From positions 1-21,649 of the forward strand of contig CAMLJR010000035.1 in NCBI GenBank assembly GCA_946480345.1: 21,649 bases of DNA, in the 5' to 3' direction. The DNA is from an uncultured Spongiibacteraceae bacterium. Lineage in GTDB: Bacteria; Pseudomonadota; Gammaproteobacteria; Pseudomonadales; CAMLJR01. The notes below the pieces were generated by a model, which was not told the origin of the DNA, made no database searches, and saw only the letters and a program-made list of their open reading frames with translations. Both the position numbers and the translations under genes were made by a program. Shown in pieces: positions 15,721-21,649 of the stretch; the first letter of the stretch is position 1; each line of letters opens with the position of its first letter.

Positions 15721-16161
15721 ATGGCGCGCGGAAAAAAACGTTACGGTGCAATGGCCGAAATCAACGTCGTTCCCTATATCGACGTGATGCTGGTACTGCT
15801 GATTATTTTCATGGTGACTGCGCCGATGATCATGCAGGGGGTGCAGGTCGAGTTACCGCATGCGAAAGCGCAGCCGGTGCCGCCGCAAGACGATAAACCG
15901 CTGATTGTTTCGATCAAGCCTGATGGCTCCTATTACGTCGATCTCGGCACACAAGAGCAGGCGCAAGCCGCAACTTCGCTCGACGATATTGCCGAGCGCG
16001 TCGGTAAAGTGCTGCGTGCGAAGCCCGAGACGAAAGTATTCGTATGGGGCGACCGCAAGGTGCCATATGGCGATGTGGTTGAACTGATGGCCGCACTGCA
16101 AACAGCTGGCGCTGAATCGGTGGGTCTGGTCACCGACGATCAGCCGACAAAAAAGCTGTGA
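15721..16161 (+). CDS. tolR: Tol-Pal system protein TolR
   Basis: TolR is the single-span ExbD-type partner of TolQ. In the 146-residue protein a basic N-terminus is followed by AEINVVPYIDVMLVLLIIFMV, the transmembrane helix with the proton-path aspartate Asp21 (E. coli Asp23). The periplasmic domain of about 105 residues follows. AGGAG lies about 10 bp before the ATG at 15721. The gap to tolQ is 18 bp and tolA begins 16 bp after its stop. Confidence 0.97.
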   Translation: MARGKKRYGAMAEINVVPYIDVMLVLLIIFMVTAPMIMQGVQVELPHAKAQPVPPQDDKPLIVSIKPDGSYYVDLGTQEQAQAATSLDDIAERVGKVLRAKPETKVFVWGDRKVPYGDVVELMAALQTAGAESVGLVTDDQPTKKL

Positions 16162-16177
16162 TTGCGCGGGCGTAAGA

Positions 16178-17053
16178 ATGTCCAAACCCGTTGCATTGCC
16201 GCTGACCATTACGCTCGCGTTACACGCGGCGGTTATTTTTCTGCTCGTTTTCAGTTTTGCGTTCCACTCCGAGCCAAAGCCATTGCCGCCGCAGCCCAAA
16301 GTGATACAGGCGAAATTGATCAGCATGGAGCAGATGCCGGCGATGCGCGCCAAACCGAAACCGGTCGAAGCGCCGCCGCAACCGATAGCTGAACCTAAAC
16401 CGGAACCCAAGCCGGAGCCCAAACCCGAACCTAAGCCACAGCCTAAACCCGAGCCGCCGAAGCCGGCGCCGGAACTCAAGAAGCCGGAACCCATCAAACC
16501 CGTGCAGCCGGAAAAGCCGAAACCCGATCTCGAGAAGCAAAAGCAACTCGAAAAAGAAAAGGCTGAAGCCGCGAAAAAAGCGGAGCAGCAGAAGCAGGAA
16601 ACTGAGCGCAAGCGTAAAGAAGAGCAGGAAGCCGAACGCAAGAAACAGGCCGAGGAGCAGGCGCGCAAGCAACGCGAACAACAGGAGCGGGCTGAGCTCG
16701 CAAAAGCGATGGCAGCCGAAGACAGCGCCATTGCGGCAGAGCGCGATCAGGAAGCGGTCGCCAGCTACGTCGGCATGATCACGCGCGATATCGAAAATAG
16801 CTGGAGCCGTCCGCCGAACGCGCGCCTGGGAATGCAGGTAACGTTATTGATTCAACTGATTCCGACCGGTGAGGTTGTGAATGTCTCGGTGGTTAAAAGC
16901 AGCGGTAACGATGCATTCGATCAATCGGCGGTAAATGCGGTGCGGCGTGTGAGTAAATTTCCTTATCTGCGCGATATAAAGCCACCGCAATTGTTCGATC
17001 AGCAATTTCGCCGTTTGATGTTGAATTTCAACCCGACGGATTTACGTCAATAA
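16178..17053 (+). CDS. tolA: Tol-Pal system protein TolA
   Basis: TolA spans the periplasm from the inner membrane to Pal and TolB. In the 291-residue protein residues 10-30 are the anchor, with His16 preceded four residues earlier by Thr12, where E. coli has the Ser-His of the TolQ-contact motif. A Pro/Lys/Glu region (about 55-115) contains repeated PEPKPEPKPEPKP, then a charged Lys/Glu/Gln helix of about 75 residues (LEKQKQLEKEKAEAAKKAEQ on) and a C-terminal TonB/TolA domain (about 195-285; YVGMITRDIENSW, VVKSSGNDAFDQSAVNAV). The linker is shorter than in E. coli TolA (421 residues overall). The ATG at 16178 has only a weak ribosome site (TAAG). Confidence 0.95.
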   Translation: MSKPVALPLTITLALHAAVIFLLVFSFAFHSEPKPLPPQPKVIQAKLISMEQMPAMRAKPKPVEAPPQPIAEPKPEPKPEPKPEPKPQPKPEPPKPAPELKKPEPIKPVQPEKPKPDLEKQKQLEKEKAEAAKKAEQQKQETERKRKEEQEAERKKQAEEQARKQREQQERAELAKAMAAEDSAIAAERDQEAVASYVGMITRDIENSWSRPPNARLGMQVTLLIQLIPTGEVVNVSVVKSSGNDAFDQSAVNAVRRVSKFPYLRDIKPPQLFDQQFRRLMLNFNPTDLRQ

Positions 17054-17071
17054 AGGTTTTTCGGAGGTTTG

Positions 17072-18358
17072 ATGAAACGTCTGTTGCTATTGGTTTGCTT
17101 GCTGGTACCCACATTGAGTTGGGCGCAGCTGACTATTCAGATTCAGAAGGGCGCCGATAAACCGATCTCGATTGCCGTCGTGCCGCTCGGCTGGAATGGG
17201 CCGGCGCTGCCGGAAGATATTGCATCGATCGTATCTGCTGACTTGAAACGCAGCGGGCAATTCGCACCGCTTGCGCCCGGCAATATGCTCGGCACGCCAC
17301 ACGAAGCTGGCGAAGTGGTGTACCGCGATTGGCGCGCGCTGAATGTCGATTGGCTGGTCGTCGGTAAAATTGTCCCGCTGCAAAATGGCTACACCGTGCA
17401 GTACGAATTATTCGACGTGATCAATCAGCGTCAGGTGATGCTCGATCGTGAAGTGGGTTACAACGATAGTTTGCGCGATGTTGCGCATCATATTTCCGAT
17501 AAGGTCTACGAGAAAATAACCGGTATTCGCGGCATTTTTAGTTTGAAATTGCTGTATGTATCCGCATTGCGCGATGCCAGGGGACAAAACACTTATCGAC
17601 TGATGTTGAGCGACGCCGACGGCGCGCGGGAGCGAATTCTGCGCACGCAGCGCGAGCCTCTCATGACTCCGAGCTGGGCGCCTGATGGCGAAACCATCGC
17701 GTATGTTTCGTTCGAAACGCGCCGCCCCGCGATCTACACGGAAAATCTGCGGACGCGAGCGCGTCAGCAATTAACCAATTTCCAGGGCATCAATAGCTCA
17801 CCGACGTGGTCGCCCGATGGTCGCAGGCTGGCATTGGTATTGTCGAAAGACGGCAACACCGAGATATATGTCATGGACGTTGCCTCTCGACAACTGACGC
17901 GTGTGACGAATCATTTTGGTATCGATACCGAACCGGCATGGACTTCCGATGGCCGATCGATTTTGTTTACATCGGATCGCGGTGGTAAGCCGCAAATTTA
18001 TAAAGTCAGCGCGACTGGCGGCGAAGCGCAACGGCTGACGTTCGACGGCAATTACAATGCGCGTCCGCGGGCAATGCCGGATGGCAGTGGCTTTGTGTAT
18101 GTGCATCGCGAAAGCGGCGATTTTCATATCGTGCTGCAAGATACCAATCGCGGTGTAACGCGCCCTCTGACGCAGTCGAGCCTCGATGAATCGCCGAGTG
18201 TGGCGCCCAATAGCGCGATGTTGATCTACGCGACTTTGCATGGGGGGCGTGGTATTCTTGCCGCCGTTTCAGTTGACGCCGGCACCAGATATTTGATGCC
18301 TTCGCGTTTCGGCGATGTGCGCGAACCGTCCTGGTCGCCGTTCATGGATCGACGCTAA
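17072..18358 (+). CDS. tolB: Tol-Pal system beta-propeller protein TolB
   Basis: TolB is the periplasmic partner that cycles between TolA and Pal. The 428-residue product has a signal peptide cut after SWA (residue 18). The mature N-terminus QLTIQIQKGADKP should be the TolA-binding strand. An N-terminal alpha/beta domain is followed by a six-bladed propeller with repeated PSWAPDG, PTWSPDGRRLAL and PAWTSDGRSILF (WSPDG-type) motifs. GGAGG ends 4 bp before the ATG at 17072; a TTG just before it has no room for a ribosome site. Confidence 0.97.
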   Translation: MKRLLLLVCLLVPTLSWAQLTIQIQKGADKPISIAVVPLGWNGPALPEDIASIVSADLKRSGQFAPLAPGNMLGTPHEAGEVVYRDWRALNVDWLVVGKIVPLQNGYTVQYELFDVINQRQVMLDREVGYNDSLRDVAHHISDKVYEKITGIRGIFSLKLLYVSALRDARGQNTYRLMLSDADGARERILRTQREPLMTPSWAPDGETIAYVSFETRRPAIYTENLRTRARQQLTNFQGINSSPTWSPDGRRLALVLSKDGNTEIYVMDVASRQLTRVTNHFGIDTEPAWTSDGRSILFTSDRGGKPQIYKVSATGGEAQRLTFDGNYNARPRAMPDGSGFVYVHRESGDFHIVLQDTNRGVTRPLTQSSLDESPSVAPNSAMLIYATLHGGRGILAAVSVDAGTRYLMPSRFGDVREPSWSPFMDRR

Positions 18359-18574
18359 TTTACTCTGACAAATGAATAGCGATGTACGCATTTTCACATC
18401 GTTTGAATATTCATGTTGCTGGTTCAATAGCTGTTGGTTCAGCAATTGTAAATTCAATGGTTCAGCGCAGAGGTGGTAGTGCTTGTGCTGGAGCGTTGTG
18501 ACTGCGGTTTTGGTCATCGAAGTTTGTAACAGCTGACACAAAAATTTTCTCTTGTTCTTATTTAGGATTGGATC
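18359..18574. other. Non-coding gap between tolB and pal
   Basis: This 216-bp gap is AT-rich compared with its flanks. It holds three copies of GGTTCA at 18421-18426, 18436-18441 and 18459-18464 in a stretch of similar short words. No terminator is visible. Since pal is normally expressed far more than tolB, I expect a promoter here, but no hexamer pair is convincing: CTGACA at 18533 with TCTTAT at 18556 would leave almost no leader. Confidence 0.5.
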
Positions 18575-19084
18575 ATGACAAACAAAAAAGTAGCTCTCAC
18601 CGCAAGCATGGTAATGACGTTGGCTCTGATCGCCGGTTGCTCAAGCAACAAAGCGAACGACAGCGCTAACCAAAACGCTGGCGCTGGTATGTCTGGCAAT
18701 GGTTCGTCGGGATACGATTCGTCGGCAAACGGCAGCGGCATGGATTCCGATTATGCTCAAGCCGGTCGTACCGTTTATTTCGGTTTCGATCAATCGACGC
18801 TGAGCAGCGAAGCGCAATCGGTTCTCGACAACAACATCGCCAAATTGAAAAACGGCACCCAACCGATTCGTGTCGAAGGCCATGCTGACGAGCGCGGTAC
18901 ACGCGAATACAACCTGGCACTCGGCGAGCGTCGTGCCAATGCAGTTGCGCAATATCTGGTTGCGAACGGCATTGCTAAATCGCGTCTCGAAACGATCAGC
19001 TATGGCAAAGAGCGTCCTGCCGATGCTGGTCACGATGAGTCGGCGTGGGCAAAAAACCGTCGCGTTGAACTGGTTCTTAATTAA
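18575..19084 (+). CDS. pal: Peptidoglycan-associated lipoprotein Pal
   Basis: Pal is an outer-membrane lipoprotein that binds peptidoglycan and TolB. The 169-residue protein has lipobox LIAGC with Cys22 and Ser at +2, consistent with outer-membrane sorting. A flexible Gly/Ser/Asn linker runs to about residue 58. The OmpA-like domain follows, with VYFGFDQSTL, then VEGHADERGTREYNLALGERRANAV (diaminopimelate-binding region) and AKNRRVELVLN. AGGA lies 10 bp before the ATG at 18575. The coding end reads TAA TAG, a double stop. Confidence 0.97.
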   Translation: MTNKKVALTASMVMTLALIAGCSSNKANDSANQNAGAGMSGNGSSGYDSSANGSGMDSDYAQAGRTVYFGFDQSTLSSEAQSVLDNNIAKLKNGTQPIRVEGHADERGTREYNLALGERRANAVAQYLVANGIAKSRLETISYGKERPADAGHDESAWAKNRRVELVLN

Positions 19085-19105
19085 TAGTCGTTGAGTAGGG
19101 TGTCT

Positions 19106-19954
19106 ATGCGTATGAGCGTAATTCGTTGTCTGGGTGCGGCGTTGTGCCTGAGCGCAGCAATGGCGAACGCACAGGCACCCGTAATCGATGCCGGTCAGCC
19201 GGTGCAGTCGCGCGGTAAAGCGTCTGCATCGTCTGGTGCAGCGCCCGCCGCTGCAACCGGTGATCTTTTAATGCAGCTGCAATCGCTGCAACAGGAAGTG
19301 ATGGATCTGCGCGGGCTCGTCGAAGAGCAGCGCCATCAGATTGAAACGTTGAAGCAGCAGTCCCTTGAGCGCTACAGCGATCTCGATCGCCGTCTAAGTG
19401 GTCAACCGGCTGCAGCCAATGCGGGTTCGGCGCCGACGGTGGCCGATCCAGCGGCAGTAATGCCCGATCAAAATTCTGCTGCAGCTGCGTCTGCTGCGAG
19501 CGGTGGGCCAGTACAAGCCGCGCCGACTTCGTCGATGGAAACTGCCAAGCCTGAAGAATACGAAGCGTACCAAACCGCTTACGCCAAATTGAAAGGCCAG
19601 GACTTTCCCGGCGCCATCAAATTATTCAATACATTTACCACCAATTATCCGCGCAGCTCGCTCGCGCCGAATGCGTATTACTGGCTCGGCAAAGCTTATT
19701 TGCTGGCGCAGCCGCAGGATTTAAATAAAGCGCAGCAAGTATTTTCGAAAGTTGTCGGCGATTATCCGCAACACAGCAAAGCGCCCGATGCGTTATATGA
19801 ACTTGGCAAGGTGTATTACTTGAAAGGCGACAAAGCCAAAGCCAAAACCTTGCTGCAACAAGTCATCGACAATTACGGTGCAAGTGGCAGCTCCGCGCCG
19901 CAGCTCGCCAAACAATTTCTCGACCAGAACCTCTCGGCCGCTAAGCGCGGCTGA
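19106..19954 (+). CDS. cpoB: Cell division coordinator CpoB (YbgF)
   Basis: CpoB is a periplasmic TPR protein that coordinates Tol-driven outer-membrane constriction with PBP1B. The 282-residue product has a signal peptide (cut near ANA-QA, residue 23) and a coiled-coil helix at about 55-95 (LLMQLQSLQQEVMDLRGLVE on) for trimerisation. An Ala/Ser/Pro-rich linker is followed by TPR repeats from about 150 (YQTAYAKLKGQDFPGAIKLF, YYWLGKAYLLAQ, ALYELGKVYYLKGD). I chose the ATG at 19106 because AGGG at 19097 precedes it by 5 bp; TTG at 19091 and ATG at 19112 are alternatives. pal ends 21 bp upstream. Confidence 0.95.
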   Translation: MRMSVIRCLGAALCLSAAMANAQAPVIDAGQPVQSRGKASASSGAAPAAATGDLLMQLQSLQQEVMDLRGLVEEQRHQIETLKQQSLERYSDLDRRLSGQPAAANAGSAPTVADPAAVMPDQNSAAAASAASGGPVQAAPTSSMETAKPEEYEAYQTAYAKLKGQDFPGAIKLFNTFTTNYPRSSLAPNAYYWLGKAYLLAQPQDLNKAQQVFSKVVGDYPQHSKAPDALYELGKVYYLKGDKAKAKTLLQQVIDNYGASGSSAPQLAKQFLDQNLSAAKRG

Positions 19955-20008
19955 GACAGTATTTCTGCGATCGCATAGACTTTTTCGCTACTCGTCACTT
20001 CGCTCGCA

Positions 20009-20656
20009 ATGGATTCTTCTCTTCGCATAACCGAAATTTTTTATTCGCTGCAAGGCGAAACGCGTACGCTCGGTTTGCCGACCGTATTTGTGCGTCTGAC
20101 CGGTTGTCCGTTGCGCTGCGGTTATTGCGATACCGAGTATGCATTTCACGGCGGCGAGCGTATGACGCTGACCGCTATTCTTGAGCGCGTCGCTCATTAT
20201 CATCCGCGTTACGTCACCGTCACCGGTGGTGAACCGCTGGCGCAACCGGATTGCTGGCCTCTGCTAACCGCGCTCTGCGATGCGGGTTATGAAGTGTCGC
20301 TCGAAACGAGTGGTGCGATAGATGTAACGGGTATCGATGCGCGCGTGAGCAAAGTGATGGATTTGAAAACGCCTGGTTCCGGCGAACTCGCTCGCAATCG
20401 CTACGAAAATATTGCGCTACTGTTGCCTCATGATCAGGTCAAGTTTGTCATTTGCGATGAGCAGGATTATCTGTGGGCGCGCATGCAGCTCGACCAATGG
20501 CAATTGTCGTCTCGCGTCGACGAAATTCTTTTTTCGCCCAGCTTCGGCCAGCAGGATGCCACGCAATTGGCGGAATGGATTCTGCGCGATAATTTACCGG
20601 TACGGTTTCAGCTGCAACTGCATAAATTATTGTGGAACGATGCTGCCGGCCATTGA
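20009..20656 (+). CDS. queE: 7-carboxy-7-deazaguanine synthase QueE
   Basis: QueE is a radical-SAM enzyme that converts 6-carboxy-tetrahydropterin to 7-carboxy-7-deazaguanine in queuosine/preQ0 synthesis. The 215-residue protein starts with ITEIFYSLQGET, typical of QueE. The iron-sulphur cysteines are Cys33, Cys37 and Cys40 in a CX3CX2C motif (TGCPLRCGYCDTEY), and TGGEPLAQ at 72-79 is the SAM-contacting GGE motif. The ATG at 20009 lacks a Shine-Dalgarno; the 54-bp gap from cpoB contains a GCGATCGC palindrome but no terminator. queC, the next enzyme, is 54 bp downstream. Confidence 0.95.
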   Translation: MDSSLRITEIFYSLQGETRTLGLPTVFVRLTGCPLRCGYCDTEYAFHGGERMTLTAILERVAHYHPRYVTVTGGEPLAQPDCWPLLTALCDAGYEVSLETSGAIDVTGIDARVSKVMDLKTPGSGELARNRYENIALLLPHDQVKFVICDEQDYLWARMQLDQWQLSSRVDEILFSPSFGQQDATQLAEWILRDNLPVRFQLQLHKLLWNDAAGH

Positions 20657-20710
20657 TTGGCGAATGTATTCGGCCGCGCCGATATTTCGTGAACCCCTTT
20701 CAGCGAACGC

Positions 20711-21394
20711 ATGATGAATAAACCGAAAGCCGTAGTGCTCGTTTCCGGTGGTCTCGATTCCGCCACGCTGCTTGCGATGGCTATCGCGGAAGGTTATGCG
20801 TGCCACACGCTGGCGTTCGATTACGGTCAGCGCCATCGTGCGGAATTAGTGGCGGCGCAGCGTATATCGCAAACACTCGGTGCGATCGAGCACAAAATGG
20901 TATCGCTCGATTTGCGCAGCATTGGCGGTTCGGCGCTGACCGATCAATCGATTGCCGTGCCGGTGGAGCGCAGCGAAGGTATTCCGGTGACATACGTGCC
21001 GGCACGCAACACGGTATTTTTGTCGATTGCCTTAGGCTGGGCGGAAGTACTCGGCGCGCACGATATTTTTATCGGCGTAAACGCGGTCGATTATTCGGGT
21101 TATCCCGATTGTCGGCCCGCATTCATCAATGCCTTCCAAACGCTCGCTAACGTTGCGACAAAAGCGGGTGTCGAGGGGCAGCCATTATCGATACGTGCCC
21201 CTCTTATTACGTTGAGCAAAGCAGACATCATTCGTAAAGGCGTGCAATTGGGTGTCGATTACAGTCTGACCGTGTCGTGTTATCAGGCCGATGCGGAGGG
21301 GCGCGCCTGTGGCGAATGCGATAGCTGCTATTTGCGTACGGAAGGGTTTCGGCTGGCCGGAGTGACCGATTCAACTCGCTATATTTCGGCCTGA
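20711..21394 (+). CDS. queC: 7-cyano-7-deazaguanine (preQ0) synthase QueC
   Basis: QueC uses ATP and ammonia to turn the QueE product into preQ0. The 227-residue protein has the PP-loop SGGLDS at 12-17, [11 protein letters not shown] and [12 protein letters not shown], then [12 protein letters not shown]. Four zinc cysteines follow: Cys190, Cys200, Cys203 and Cys206 (ACGECDSC). Two adjacent ATGs (20711, 20714) are both possible; neither has a good ribosome site. QueD and the later queuosine genes are not in this window. Confidence 0.96.
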   Translation: MMNKPKAVVLVSGGLDSATLLAMAIAEGYACHTLAFDYGQRHRAELVAAQRISQTLGAIEHKMVSLDLRSIGGSALTDQSIAVPVERSEGIPVTYVPARNTVFLSIALGWAEVLGAHDIFIGVNAVDYSGYPDCRPAFINAFQTLANVATKAGVEGQPLSIRAPLITLSKADIIRKGVQLGVDYSLTVSCYQADAEGRACGECDSCYLRTEGFRLAGVTDSTRYISA

Positions 21395-21491
21395 ATCGCC
21401 TCGGCGTTTTGACAAATTGACGCTCTTTTGAACAGCCCTTTTGCATCGTTTTATGCATCGAAATCAGCCTTAAAATCTGCGGAAAAAAGGC

Positions 21492-21519
21492 TTGTCTTTT
21501 TCATTTAAATCAGTACTAT
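21492..21519 (+). promoter_or_regulatory. Promoter of tRNA-Lys
   Basis: TTGTCT (21492-21497) and TACTAT (21514-21519) are separated by 16 bp, 13 bp before the tRNA. The following GCGCCTCC is a GC-rich discriminator, as found at stringently controlled stable-RNA promoters. An isolated -10-like TAAAAT at 21471 has no matching -35. Confidence 0.6.
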
Positions 21520-21532
21520 ATGCGCCTCCTTC

Positions 21533-21608
21533 GGGTCGTTAGCTCAGTCGGTAGAGCAGTTGGCTTTTAACCAATTGGTCGCAGGTTCGAATCCCGCACG
21601 ACCCACCA
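21533..21608 (+). tRNA. tRNA-Lys (anticodon UUU)
   Basis: A complete 76-nt tRNA including encoded CCA. The acceptor GGGTCGT pairs with ACGACCC. The D arm is GCTC-AGTCGGTA-GAGC, the anticodon loop CTTTTAA (anticodon TTT), the variable loop TGGTC and the T arm GCAGG-TTCGAAT-CCCGC. It is nearly identical to E. coli tRNA-Lys, differing at a few stem and D-loop positions. A tRNA-Lys after queC fits the Pseudomonas-like gene order. Confidence 0.98.
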
Positions 21609-21616
21609 GTTTTGTA

Positions 21617-21640
21617 GGCTCCCGCAAGGGAGCCTTTTTT
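21617..21640 (+). terminator. Rho-independent terminator after tRNA-Lys
   Basis: GGCTCCC (21617-21623), tetraloop GCAA and GGGAGCC (21628-21634) form a perfect 7-bp stem, followed by six T. It starts 8 bp after the CCA end of the tRNA. Confidence 0.95.
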
Positions 21641-21649
21641 ATTTCTGCG

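Noticed and set aside
16387..16465. Tandem CCxGAxCCxAA-like repeat in tolA
   Set aside because: It is a real DNA repeat, but it simply encodes the expected PEPKPEPK periplasmic linker of TolA/TonB proteins; it is not a CRISPR or mobile repeat.
19972..19979. GCGATCGC palindrome between cpoB and queE
   Set aside because: An octamer expected by chance in DNA with many GATCG words; there is no sign of the high density seen for HIP1 in cyanobacteria.

Overview
The window is about 21.6 kb of compact, moderately GC-rich chromosome from a gammaproteobacterium. The gene order fmdB-aspS-yebC-ruvC-ruvA-ruvB-ybgC-tolQ-tolR-tolA-tolB-pal-cpoB-queE-queC-tRNA-Lys is the one I know from Pseudomonas and its relatives. 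With proS, an HIT gene and a lytic transglycosylase nearby, I place it in the Pseudomonadales/Cellvibrionales group. This rests on gene order and protein similarity from memory, not on a search. I see no insertion sequence, prophage, CRISPR array or toxin-antitoxin pair.

Layout. Positions 1-122 hold the 5' end of rimO on the minus strand. A plus-strand gene for a lipoprotein with a 2-keto-4-pentenoate hydratase (FAH-type) fold follows (267-1118). A minus-strand run reads from right to left: a secreted chalcone-isomerase-like/TonB C-terminal fusion, a cereblon-type CULT protein, rluA and a DUF2244 membrane protein (4079 down to 1134). Next come a cyclic-nucleotide-binding-domain gene and a single-domain response regulator (plus), then a lytic transglycosylase overlapping the end of proS (minus), then an HIT protein and an HU-like protein with a lysine/alanine-rich tail (plus). 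From 9211 to the end everything is on the plus strand: translation and recombination genes (fmdB, aspS, yebC, ruvCAB), the complete Tol-Pal envelope system (ybgC to cpoB), the queuosine/7-deazaguanine genes queE and queC, and tRNA-Lys(UUU) with a promoter and a strong terminator.

How the genes work together. RuvA, RuvB and RuvC form the Holliday-junction resolvasome. TolQ-TolR-TolA form the energised inner-membrane complex that acts through TolB and Pal at the outer membrane, with CpoB linking it to peptidoglycan synthesis. QueE and QueC are consecutive steps of preQ0 synthesis.

Most notable points. (1) aspS, an essential gene, carries a single in-frame TAG at 10896-10898, in the middle of an otherwise intact full-length reading frame. 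(2) There is a small stand-alone CULT protein whose three tryptophans and four zinc cysteines keep the spacing of human cereblon. (3) Its upstream neighbour fuses a chalcone-isomerase-like domain to a TonB C-terminal domain behind a cleavable signal peptide. (4) A near-perfect 17-bp inverted repeat lies between ruvC and ruvA. No stretch without a gene exceeds 300 bp; the longest gaps are 4080-4354, 8337-8598 and 18359-18574.
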